DNA of 34,177 bases from Chloroflexi bacterium SZAS-1 (GTDB lineage: Bacteria > Chloroflexota > Chloroflexia > Chloroflexales > Roseiflexaceae). The notes below the pieces were generated by a model. That model ran no database searches. It worked only from the letters and a program-made list of their open reading frames with translations, and was not told the origin of the DNA. The stretch is from NCBI GenBank assembly GCA_018266315.1, contig JAFEAS010000026.1, positions 1-34,177 on the forward strand. The letters are read 5' to 3'. Positions 15,870 to 22,846 of this stretch are shown piece after piece. Positions within the stretch are counted from its first letter, which is position 1. Each line of letters opens with the position of its first letter. A program made the position numbers and the translations under genes.

Positions 15870-16559
15870 TTAGGGCTGTATGAGCTGAGGAATACGACCA
15901 TGCGAAGCCAGGCCATCGGCGGCGCGGGTCGTTTCGGGCAGGCGATATTTGGTGAGGCATGCCATTACATACTGAATTGCGCTTCCCAGGCCAATACGGT
16001 GACCAGCAGAAATGTAGAGCGGCTTCGTGCCAGCGCGTGAGCGTAGCGCCACCCCGATTTGTTCGCCACGGTGCATCAGCGGTACCATTGCGCCGCGCTC
16101 GTCGGGCAGCGGGCCGTGATGCCCGGTGAGCAGTGATTTAGCGCAACCGATTGTGGGCAAGTTTGCCAGCAGCCCAATGTGACAGGCGATCCCGAACCGG
16201 CGCGGGTGGGCAATACCCTGCCCATCACAGATCAGCAAATCGGGCTGCACACGCAGCTGATCGAGGGCAAGCATCACAGCAGGCGTCTCGCGGAATGAGA
16301 GAAACCCTGGTACGTATGGGAAGGCAGTGGGATGTTTCGCAATCGCATAATCGCGGGGTTGCAGCGAAGGGAAATCGAGCACAACAATCGCCGCACGCGC
16401 GATCCCATACCCTTCTGGTGCATTGGGGTCGGCTTCATAGCCTGCATCGACCCCTGCCACAGTGCGAATGCTGCCAAAGTCGTCGCGGGTGACAACTTGT
16501 GGGCGCAGGTGGAGCTGAACTGCTACGGCTTCTTCTAATGTCGTGGGCCATTCCATCAT
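15870..16559 (-). CDS. nfi: Endonuclease V (deoxyinosine 3' endonuclease)
   Basis: Repair enzyme that nicks DNA at the second phosphodiester bond 3' to deoxyinosine. The 229-residue protein has the catalytic set: Asp38 in VAGVDAGY, the PYVPGFLSFRE wedge with Tyr82 and Glu91, Asp112 in CDGQGIAHPRRFG, and the distal HRIGLGSA / YRLPETTRAAD. These correspond to D35, Y73, E89 and D110 of the E. coli enzyme. The start is uncertain: ATG at 16559 or the next codon fits the family N-terminus, but no clear ribosome-binding site is present, and the frame stays open 12 codons further upstream. It lies 72 nt after the sulfite-oxidase-like gene on the same strand. Confidence 0.93.
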   Translation of the reverse strand: MMEWPTTLEEAVAVQLHLRPQVVTRDDFGSIRTVAGVDAGYEADPNAPEGYGIARAAIVVLDFPSLQPRDYAIAKHPTAFPYVPGFLSFRETPAVMLALDQLRVQPDLLICDGQGIAHPRRFGIACHIGLLANLPTIGCAKSLLTGHHGPLPDERGAMVPLMHRGEQIGVALRSRAGTKPLYISAGHRIGLGSAIQYVMACLTKYRLPETTRAADGLASHGRIPQLIQP

Positions 16560-16631
16560 CGGCACACATAGCGCATGTAGCGGATGGGCGAGCACTCGTC
16601 CCGCATCCGATCACGCCACATGCAGCCGTCA

Positions 16632-17249
16632 TCATTCGTCTGAATAGCGCTCTTCCAGCCAGGGATCGGCGTTATTATTGTAGCCGTAGCGTTCCCAGAA
16701 GCCGAGCTGATCTTCACTGAGAAATTCAATACCGCGCAGCCACTTTGCGCTCTTCCAAAAATACTTCTTCGGCACAAACGACCGCAGCGGGTAGCCATGA
16801 TCAGGTGTCAGCTCTTGCCCATCGTATTTATAGGCCAGCATTGCCTCGTCTTCAAGCATAATATCAAGCGGCACATTGGCGGTAAAGCCTTGCTCGCAAT
16901 GGAATAGCACGAACTTCGCACTTGGCTTGAGCGGTGGAATATGCTTGAGAAATTCTTTGAATTGCACACCCTCCCATACCGTATCGAGCTTACTCCAGCG
17001 GGTTACGCAGTGAATATCGGTTACGATACGAATAGTGGGTAAAGCGCGAAATTCCTCGAACGAAAAGCGTGCCGGGTTTTCGAGTTCACCCCATACGCGC
17101 AGATCCCAGGTGTTCGCAAGATCGCGATAGTGAGGAACATTACCATAATGAAGCACTGGAAACTTTTCGGTTAAGTATTGGCCGGGTGGTACGCGATTCT
17201 GCACTTCTGGCGTCGTGCGGTCGTATTTTTTGCGAAATGCGTTGAACAT
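16632..17249 (-). CDS. Cytosolic sulfite-oxidase-family molybdopterin oxidoreductase
   Basis: A 205-residue protein of the oxidoreductase molybdopterin-binding (SUOX/YedY) fold. The molybdenum-ligating cysteine is Cys81 in VTDIHCVTRWS, and the CEQGFTANVPL and DHGYPLRSFVPKKYFWKSAKWL segments are family hallmarks. Unlike MsrP (YedY) it has no Tat signal peptide, and no membrane partner such as MsrQ is adjacent, so it is probably a soluble cytosolic enzyme. The substrate is unknown. The start is supported by AAGGAGC 8 nt upstream. A small winged-helix regulator lies upstream on the same strand, separated by a hairpin. Confidence 0.9.
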   Translation of the reverse strand: MFNAFRKKYDRTTPEVQNRVPPGQYLTEKFPVLHYGNVPHYRDLANTWDLRVWGELENPARFSFEEFRALPTIRIVTDIHCVTRWSKLDTVWEGVQFKEFLKHIPPLKPSAKFVLFHCEQGFTANVPLDIMLEDEAMLAYKYDGQELTPDHGYPLRSFVPKKYFWKSAKWLRGIEFLSEDQLGFWERYGYNNNADPWLEERYSDE

Positions 17250-17375
17250 ACTTTAAAGCTCCTTAGCCATGACCTGCTAGCTCATATGCACAGCATATAG
17301 TCGCACAAATGATGCCAGCGTTACACATTAGCTACGATTCGTTCCCGCCTAATGGATGAGGTGTCGCTCACAATA

Positions 17376-17410
17376 AAACGCGACCAGCCCCACCTCTGGT
17401 GATCGCGTTT
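17376..17410 (-). terminator. Candidate terminator between the winged-helix and molybdoenzyme genes
   Basis: AAACGCGA pairs with TCGCGTTT, with an inner CCAG/CTGG pair, and the minus-strand product ends in GTTTTATT. It lies about 50 nt after the stop of the winged-helix gene. The U-tract is short, so efficiency may be modest. Confidence 0.55.
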
Positions 17411-17462
17411 GGGAATAGATGCAAGATGTGTTCGCCGTTGGAGTTGCTTGCTGGTAGGCAAC

Positions 17463-17858
17463 TTACACAACCGCGAGATCAATGCCAGCGTGATGGATGT
17501 TCGTGCGGCGGCAGCGCGCATAGCTTGCATTATCGCGAATCAGGCGCTGAATATCATCACGCTCGAATGGCTCGTTGTAGCTCTGGATCAGGCGACACAG
17601 CGCTGGCATACGTTCGGCGCGTGGGTGATAACAATACACTGGCTCGCCGGTAGTAGCGGCATGTGCGGCTAAAATCCCATCTTCAGTAAGCTCATGCAGC
17701 GCTTCACGCACGCTCCAAATATCGCGGTACATCCGGTTTGCGAGCTGCGTTGCGGTACCCTGGAGGTGTGGCTCTTCGCAGAACAACAGGCAGATGTGTA
17801 ACTTTACGGGTGAATCGATGGCTTGTTCCAGCAGATGTTGGACGGAAGTGTGGAGCAT
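17463..17858 (-). CDS. Small winged-helix transcriptional regulator-like protein
   Basis: A 131-residue protein whose residues about 16-75 look like a winged helix-turn-helix: VKLHICLLFCEEP, then TATQLANRMYRDIWSVREALHELTEDGIL, then a wing ending GEPVYCYHP. The C-terminal half is helical and rich in Arg/Asp without a recognised ligand domain. It resembles small transcriptional regulators but I cannot place it in a named family. The start at 17858 is chosen for AAAGGAG 9 nt upstream; the frame runs 15 codons further without a better site. The -10-like TATAAT at 18033-18038 on the same strand may be its promoter. Confidence 0.7.
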   Translation of the reverse strand: MLHTSVQHLLEQAIDSPVKLHICLLFCEEPHLQGTATQLANRMYRDIWSVREALHELTEDGILAAHAATTGEPVYCYHPRAERMPALCRLIQSYNEPFERDDIQRLIRDNASYARCRRTNIHHAGIDLAVV

Positions 17859-18032
17859 CGATGTTCTCCTTTCGAGGTCTTCACTGACCTCTGTTCCCGC
17901 CATTTGTCTGTGTCCAATTGTGGCGCTATGGCCTTCTGGTATGTCTCAGAACTATTCTCGCGAACGGGTGTATTGCTACCAACCTTGTCGCGTTGCTCAT
18001 TGAGATACTGCTATGGGGGCAAGCTTGAGGCT

Positions 18033-18038
18033 ATTATA
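18033..18038 (-). promoter_or_regulatory. Candidate -10 box of the winged-helix regulator gene
   Basis: Perfect TATAAT on the minus strand about 175 nt upstream of the start codon at 17858. The -35 region at 17 nt reads CCCACA, only a half match. Confidence 0.4.
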
Positions 18039-18099
18039 CATCATTCGATGTAGGTTGTGGGTAGGTAAGTAGCAGAATTTTGTACATATTTCATAGTGC

Positions 18100-18128
18100 T
18101 TTACATTGCAGTGAAAAAATGGTATCAT
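18100..18128 (+). promoter_or_regulatory. Promoter of the zinc-ribbon gene leader
   Basis: TTTACA (18100-18105), a 17-nt spacer and TATCAT (18123-18128), the latter preceded by an extended TGG. The predicted start is near 18135, giving a leader of about 95 nt. Confidence 0.65.
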
Positions 18129-18178
18129 CAATGACACAATCAGTCGGCAATGTGAGCCGGAACTTCAGGCAACCGAAG

Positions 18179-18206
18179 CCTGCCTCGTCTATGAGGCGGG
18201 TTTTTT
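18179..18206 (+). terminator. Rho-independent terminator inside the leader of the zinc-ribbon gene
   Basis: CCTGCCTC (18179-18186) pairs with GAGGCGGG (18193-18200), eight pairs including one G-U, with a 6-nt loop, followed by six T. It ends only 23 nt before the start codon at 18230 and lies downstream of the promoter at 18100-18128. It therefore probably acts as a conditional terminator or ends a short RNA. Confidence 0.75.
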
Positions 18207-18229
18207 GTTCGAGAAAGAGGAGCGTGCAT

Positions 18230-18433
18230 ATGTTCAAGCGCGAGCTGTATGTCGAAGAGTTTACTTGCCCGGAGTGCGGCGCGAAGCTTTCACAGGAACG
18301 CGAGCTGTTTTATTGTAAAGAGCATGGCGCTTTCTTTCAATATAGCCCGCAATTGCTTGTGCGAGCACCGGCTACTCCGGCCAAGCCAGGCGACACTGTT
18401 ATGCCCTGGGAAGCTCGGTCACGGGGTCGGTAG
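18230..18433 (+). CDS. Small zinc-ribbon protein of unknown function
   Basis: A 67-residue protein beginning MFKRELYVEEF. CPEC and a second knuckle CKEHG, 14 residues apart, form a likely zinc ribbon of the C-x2-C / C-x2-H type. The C-terminal third is proline-rich and charged. Such small zinc-ribbon proteins can bind nucleic acid or other proteins; no specific family is recognised. The start at 18230 has AAAGAGGAG about 9 nt upstream. The same frame stays open back to 18080, through the promoter and terminator, which I regard as accidental. It is convergent with the TPM gene, with a shared terminator hairpin between them. Confidence 0.75.
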   Translation: MFKRELYVEEFTCPECGAKLSQERELFYCKEHGAFFQYSPQLLVRAPATPAKPGDTVMPWEARSRGR

Positions 18434-18464
18434 CGCATCGTCGCCTGATGCAGAGATAAACAGT

Positions 18465-18494
18465 GGCCGCGACGAAAGTCGCGGCCGTTTGTTT
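18465..18494 (+). terminator. Terminator between the zinc-ribbon and TPM genes
   Basis: GGCCGCGAC and GTCGCGGCC form a perfect 9-bp stem closed by a GAAA tetraloop, followed by GTTTGTTT on the plus strand. The convergent TPM gene ends only 11 nt beyond, so the hairpin may serve both strands. Confidence 0.8.
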
Positions 18495-18504
18495 GATAAG
18501 AATG

Positions 18505-21309
18505 TTACCAGCCATTTCCACTGCCACCGCCGCCGCCCCATCCCCCACCGCCGCCACCACCGCCACCCCAGCCGCCGCCGCTACCACCACCCCAGCCGCC
18601 GAAGCTGCCACCGCCACTGCTCCAGCCACCGCCACCGCCACTCCGGCCACCGCCGTCACTCCAGCCGCCCCGATGCCGACCACCATGCCCACCGCGCCCA
18701 CCCAGTGCCGAGCCGATCATTGCGCCGGTTAGCACATCGTCGAGGCGCTGGCGAGCCTGTGCATTGCGCAAGCGGCTAATCTGTTCGTTCAATAGCTGGT
18801 TGGCGTATTCAGCATTGGTGCGAGCTTGTTGGGCATTACGCACTGCCTCTTGCAGTCGGTTTTCGGTACGCGGGTTGCCAATAGCATCGAGTGCGGCCTG
18901 TGCGGAATGGATGAGATTAGCAATATCGGTAGAGGCGAAATAGCTAGCATAGGCATTATATTGCTGAACTGCCTGTGCTAAAGCGCTTTCGGCAGCGTTT
19001 ACTTCGCGCGCGAGGGTTGTGCGTAGCTGCTCACTACGCTGGAAGGCAGCGTACAGGTTCGTGTATAGTTGTTCGGCGTGTTGCTCAACGGTAGTGTACC
19101 CTGTCACCGCATTCCGCAAGTCGTTGGAGCGGGCGGTTTCTTCGTGTACCTGGGCCGCCTGGTGAAGGGTGGTTGCCTGCTGTAGCTCTCGCTGCAGCGC
19201 ATCGAGCTGCTCGGGTGCGTCGCCAGGTAACGCCTGCTCGTGCAGCCCTACAAATTGGGCAATTTTTTGTACCTCGCCCGTAGCGAGCTGCTGCGCTCGT
19301 TGCGCTTGTTCGCGCAGGGCATTCATTGCCTCGACCTCGCTGCGAGCGTTAGCGATGGCCTGGTCGGCGAGGCGGTTGGCCTCAAGCGCTTGCTTCACAA
19401 TCGTCAGCCAGTTGGGGCGCGACTGCTGAATTTCGGCAGTGGCCTGGGCAAGCAGCGTACCTGCCTGCTGAAGATTGGTCTCGGGATTCTTGCCAACATC
19501 GGGGTCATTGGCGTGCACAAATTGCCAGCCCGCGTCAATATCGGTTTGGGCGGCATTGATCTCCGCGCGGGCGGCATCACGCGCGGCTTGCAGATCTTTC
19601 AGGCGTTGGAGGATTGTATCGACGAGGGTGCGCGCAAAACCGAGCCGCTCCTCGGCGGCATTGAGGTCGGCCTGGGCACCGGCGAAATCTTGCTGCTCCA
19701 TCGTATTTCGCTCGGTAGCACGCGCAATCAGCTGGCTGGCATCGTGCGCTGCAGCTTCGGCTTCGCTTCCATTGCCACGAATATCGGTCCAGGTGGTTTC
19801 GGCAAACTCGTTCACTGTTGTGAAAGCTGCGCGCCCCTGCCCAATATATTCGTTTGTATCGGTGGCCGCAGCCTGGATGGTAGGTAGACGTTGGGCGTTT
19901 GCACGTTGTAGCGCAGGCATCCCACCGCCGCGTGCAACACCTTCGGCGCGGGTCGCCTCGGCCTGATCGAGCAGCTCGCGTGCGGTAGCACTGTCGTGTT
20001 CTAAGGCGGTCGCCGCCTGGTGGAGTAGCGTTTCGGCGCGGTCAAACGCTGCGATCCCATGCTCGATGCGGTAGCCCTGGCTGGCCACTTTCTCAGCCGC
20101 CGCGCGGCCCGCCGAAATCCCTTCGCGCATATCGCTGTAGCGCGCAAGTGTTCGCACTAATTCGTCGATGTTGGCTGACGCCGCCCCAGCAGCCGCAATG
20201 GCTTCGGCGGCGCGATGATCGGCCAGCAGCCCCTCGGCGCGCGCCACCATGTCCCCCAGCGTCCGCAGGATGGCCTGCGCGTTGGGGATTTCGGGGCCAA
20301 GTGCGTCGAGTTGCGCGGCGGCGTCAGCCAGTGCTTTTTTTGGGCGATCGATCTCACCTGGTGCGCTGGCATTCAGCTGATCAAGCTCAGTACGGCGCTG
20401 TTCGGCTTGCTCTAGCGATGCGCGGGCCGCTGCTACCTGCTGTTCGATAGCAGTATAGCGCTGCGTCGCTTTCGCATACTGTTCTGGCGAGGGCGTGCTG
20501 GTGGCGCTCAGTGCTTCGCTCGCCCCATCGAATTGTTCCTGGGCTTTGCCGAAAAGCTGCTCGGCGTTGTTCTGCCACTCGCCGATCTGGGCAACATCGG
20601 CTGGCGCATATGAAAGCGTATCGTACTGGGCTTTGGCGCGGGCGGTGTTGAGCAGCTGCCCGAAATCGGCGATCGCCGCGCCCGCGCGTTTGCGCGCCTC
20701 GTCGGCAGCCTGGCGGGCCTGGGCCAGCGCTTGCGTCGCCGCACGGCGTTTGCTCAGGCTGCGCAGAAGCAGCGGCACGCCAATGACCAGCAGGGCTATC
20801 ACAACAATGGCAATGGCGATCGGCACCAGGCTAATCGGCGCGCCCGGTGGGTTGTCGATCGCTTGAACGGTGCTATTGATGCCTGCGACCAGCCCATCGG
20901 TAATGTTGCCGCGCGCCATCTGCGGGATCATGTCGTTGTTGGCGATGTTCTGGTAGGTCGGGCCAAGCGTAGCGTTCCAGTCGGCACCGTAGTAGATGAA
21001 CACATTGCGCTGGTCGAGCGCTACCAGGTAAATGATGGCGCTGGGATCGAGCGGGCTGGCCTGAATGCCATTTGATTGGAGTTTCTTGCTGGCGTATGCT
21101 TGCGGGTCGCTGCCAGTCTGGTCGGTTACCAGCACAACCACGGTCGCGCCTTTGCCTGCCAGGCTCTGCGCTGCACTGCGGACGCTGTTCTGGTTTATGC
21201 CGCCTGTGGTATCGTCAATGACGATGCGCCCCTGTGCCAGGGCAATCGCTGGTAGGGCCAGCAAAAGTGCCAGCAGCACCAGCATTGTATATCGAATGAG
21301 CTGTTTCAC
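18505..21309 (-). CDS. Large TPM-domain membrane protein with long coiled coil and Gly-rich tail
   Basis: A 934-residue protein. A signal peptide (about 1-26) is followed by a TPM domain (about 27-150: VVVLVTDQTG, RNVFIYYGADW, MIPQMARGNITDGL). Next come a membrane helix (about 158-182), some 670 residues of Ala/Glu/Gln-rich coiled coil, and a tail of Gly-Trp/Ser repeats (about 870-934). The TPM-helix-Gly-rich layout recalls YgcG-type proteins, but the coiled-coil insert makes this one several times longer than usual. The topology suggests an extracytoplasmic TPM domain and a cytoplasmic coiled coil and tail. TPM domains have been linked to membrane-complex assembly and repair; no enzymatic role is claimed here. 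The start is GTG at 21309, with GAGGAG 8 nt upstream. Confidence 0.85.
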   Translation of the reverse strand: MKQLIRYTMLVLLALLLALPAIALAQGRIVIDDTTGGINQNSVRSAAQSLAGKGATVVVLVTDQTGSDPQAYASKKLQSNGIQASPLDPSAIIYLVALDQRNVFIYYGADWNATLGPTYQNIANNDMIPQMARGNITDGLVAGINSTVQAIDNPPGAPISLVPIAIAIVVIALLVIGVPLLLRSLSKRRAATQALAQARQAADEARKRAGAAIADFGQLLNTARAKAQYDTLSYAPADVAQIGEWQNNAEQLFGKAQEQFDGASEALSATSTPSPEQYAKATQRYTAIEQQVAAARASLEQAEQRRTELDQLNASAPGEIDRPKKALADAAAQLDALGPEIPNAQAILRTLGDMVARAEGLLADHRAAEAIAAAGAASANIDELVRTLARYSDMREGISAGRAAAEKVASQGYRIEHGIAAFDRAETLLHQAATALEHDSATARELLDQAEATRAEGVARGGGMPALQRANAQRLPTIQAAATDTNEYIGQGRAAFTTVNEFAETTWTDIRGNGSEAEAAAHDASQLIARATERNTMEQQDFAGAQADLNAAEERLGFARTLVDTILQRLKDLQAARDAARAEINAAQTDIDAGWQFVHANDPDVGKNPETNLQQAGTLLAQATAEIQQSRPNWLTIVKQALEANRLADQAIANARSEVEAMNALREQAQRAQQLATGEVQKIAQFVGLHEQALPGDAPEQLDALQRELQQATTLHQAAQVHEETARSNDLRNAVTGYTTVEQHAEQLYTNLYAAFQRSEQLRTTLAREVNAAESALAQAVQQYNAYASYFASTDIANLIHSAQAALDAIGNPRTENRLQEAVRNAQQARTNAEYANQLLNEQISRLRNAQARQRLDDVLTGAMIGSALGGRGGHGGRHRGGWSDGGGRSGGGGGWSSGGGSFGGWGGGSGGGWGGGGGGGGGWGGGGGSGNGW

Positions 21310-21393
21310 GCGTCACTCTCCTCATCGTGCGAGTACGTGCGCAATTCAGCATACCACAGAATACATTAGCCTGGAGCGTGCAGGAACTACCTA

Positions 21394-21434
21394 GAAAATG
21401 AAAGAGCGCGCGGTGTAGAAACTGCCGCGCGCTC
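21394..21434 (-). terminator. Terminator of the PPC-domain gene
   Basis: On the minus strand GAGCGCGCGG (21434-21425) pairs perfectly with CCGCGCGCTC (21413-21404), a 10-bp stem followed by TTTCATTTT. It lies 21 nt beyond the stop of the PPC-domain gene and separates it from the TPM gene. Confidence 0.85.
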
Positions 21435-21454
21435 GGGGGAGTTTGCCGTTCGTG

Positions 21455-22723
21455 TTAGGAGAGCGTAACCCGCAGAAGGTAGGTATTCGGCGCGGCTTGC
21501 TGATACCCGTACACGCGAATGAAATAGCGTTGGAGCTTCGTATTCTTGTTGTAAATAATGCTTTCGTTGCTGTTACCCTGCTTAGCACTTTGGGCTACAA
21601 ACGGACGATTCGGGTCGCTCAGAAACGCTTCGTCGAAGAGATACATATCGTAGTCGGCATTCGCCGGAATGCCCGATAGTTCGACGGAAATAGTTTTGCC
21701 TGCCGGTACTGTGATGGCATACCAATCGTCGGGCGGGGTTTCGGTGTCGTTTGAAAATTGGCCGCGACAGTTGGCATCAAATATGGTTATTGCTTTCGCA
21801 TCTTTGGCAAAGTTGTTTGGCTCGGTATCTGGGCAGTTCTGGATGGGCGGTGGTGGGGTGGTTTTGCCTGCCATCGGAATAAACAGCTGGTCGGGTTTGC
21901 TCCATAGCATCAGCAGGTCGTCGAGGGCTACACCATTGAAGCGGTTATTGTCGCTATCGCTAACGAAGAGCAGCCCAAAATAGACGAAGTTTTTCCCCAG
22001 TACATTAAATGTCGAAAGATCAAATGTGCGCTGATAATAGGTATCGGAATAATCGCCGCACAGCGACCAGCCACGGAAATTAATATTATTGTTACTATCG
22101 GGAACGCCAGCACCAATAAAGAAGTAATCGTTCGTGTTGCACAATGAGCCGCTAACGTACTCGGTTTTGCCCTTGAACGTAAAGGTAACTAAGCCTTCAG
22201 TATAATCGCGCAGGTCGAAGTAGCCAAGCGTCGCCCATTCGCGTGCGCTGGCTGGGTAGCTTGATGTACAGGATCGACTCTGGCCTTTATTGCCCCCACC
22301 AGCAGTGAAGCCAGCGTATACGCCACTAAATACATAGCATTTTCGCTGCCCCCATAAATAATCGCCACCATGGGCGTTATCGCTAAATTCCCAGGTGTTA
22401 TTCGTCGTCCAGCTCTCGAAGTCTTCGTACCATCCACCAAAAGAGGCTTGAGGTGAGCTTGTGCCTTTCACAGCAGCCAGGGAGTTTGGCAAGAGCTTCG
22501 GGCTGGATGCTGGAAGTTGCGCGGCAGGAACCGTGATTTGCATGAATTCATTCGGCCCTACTTTCGAGCTTGGTGGTGCCTGGGGTAACCTGCTGGATGG
22601 GGCTGATGTCTTGGGCGAACTCGGGCTGGGAGCGGCATTGGCGCGTGCTTGGGTTATCGTACTTGATAATCCAATCGCAATCCCTATCAATAATACAAGC
22701 GGGAGGAAGCGACGATTTAACAT
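21455..22723 (-). CDS. Secreted protein with a C-terminal PPC (pre-peptidase) domain
   Basis: A 422-residue exported protein. It has a signal peptide (about 1-28) and a Pro/Ser-rich linker (30-95). A jelly-roll-like region follows (about 96-275), with WYEDFESWTTNNTWEF and a late VALDDLLML, recalling MAM/carbohydrate-binding modules. Then comes a short LFIPMAGKTTPPPP hinge and a bacterial pre-peptidase C-terminal domain (about 300-422) marked by DTEPNNFAKDAKAI...DDWYAITVPAGKTISVELSG...DYDMYLFD. No protease catalytic domain is present, so it is a non-enzymatic surface protein or adhesin rather than a peptidase. The start at 22723 has GAGGA about 9 nt upstream. It sits between the Ser/Thr kinase and TPM genes on the same strand, with its own terminator. 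Confidence 0.82.
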   Translation of the reverse strand: MLNRRFLPLVLLIGIAIGLSSTITQARANAAPSPSSPKTSAPSSRLPQAPPSSKVGPNEFMQITVPAAQLPASSPKLLPNSLAAVKGTSSPQASFGGWYEDFESWTTNNTWEFSDNAHGGDYLWGQRKCYVFSGVYAGFTAGGGNKGQSRSCTSSYPASAREWATLGYFDLRDYTEGLVTFTFKGKTEYVSGSLCNTNDYFFIGAGVPDSNNNINFRGWSLCGDYSDTYYQRTFDLSTFNVLGKNFVYFGLLFVSDSDNNRFNGVALDDLLMLWSKPDQLFIPMAGKTTPPPPIQNCPDTEPNNFAKDAKAITIFDANCRGQFSNDTETPPDDWYAITVPAGKTISVELSGIPANADYDMYLFDEAFLSDPNRPFVAQSAKQGNSNESIIYNKNTKLQRYFIRVYGYQQAAPNTYLLRVTLS

Positions 22724-22770
22724 TACGATGTCCTCTCTGTGTTTTATCCGTTAGGAACGGTAGAGGGGGC

Positions 22771-22810
22771 AGGCAGTAATAGGTGTAGGTCGCTGCACGT
22801 ATTACTGCCT
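22771..22810 (-). repeat. Inverted repeat between kinase and PPC-domain genes
   Basis: AGGCAGTAATA and TATTACTGCCT form a perfect 11-bp stem, with a further GTG/CAC pair inside. No T-run follows on the minus strand. It may act as a weak terminator or mRNA-stabilising hairpin after the kinase gene, or as an operator for the PPC-domain gene. Confidence 0.65.
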
Positions 22811-22846
22811 GTTTCATAATTGGGTAGGCCCGGCTTGCCAACATGC

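Larger units (their letters stand above)
17859..18229. other. Divergent intergenic region with two promoters and a structured leader
   Basis: About 370 nt between the winged-helix gene (minus) and the zinc-ribbon gene (plus). It holds a minus-strand TATAAT (18033-18038), a plus-strand promoter (18100-18128) and a plus-strand leader ending in a terminator (18179-18206). No additional gene is supported. Confidence 0.65.

Noticed and set aside
18135-18200. Known riboswitch in the zinc-ribbon leader
   Set aside because: I compared it mentally with ZTP, fluoride, preQ1, c-di-GMP and SAM consensus cores and saw no match, so no named class is assigned.
18399-18732. Low-complexity Ala/Val/Gly and Thr/Pro-rich frames around the end of the TPM gene
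   Set aside because: They are out-of-frame readings of the Gly-rich repeat tail of the TPM gene.
19240-19966. Plus-strand frames opposite the TPM coiled coil
   Set aside because: Antisense to a repetitive Ala/Glu/Gln coding region, which naturally leaves other frames open.
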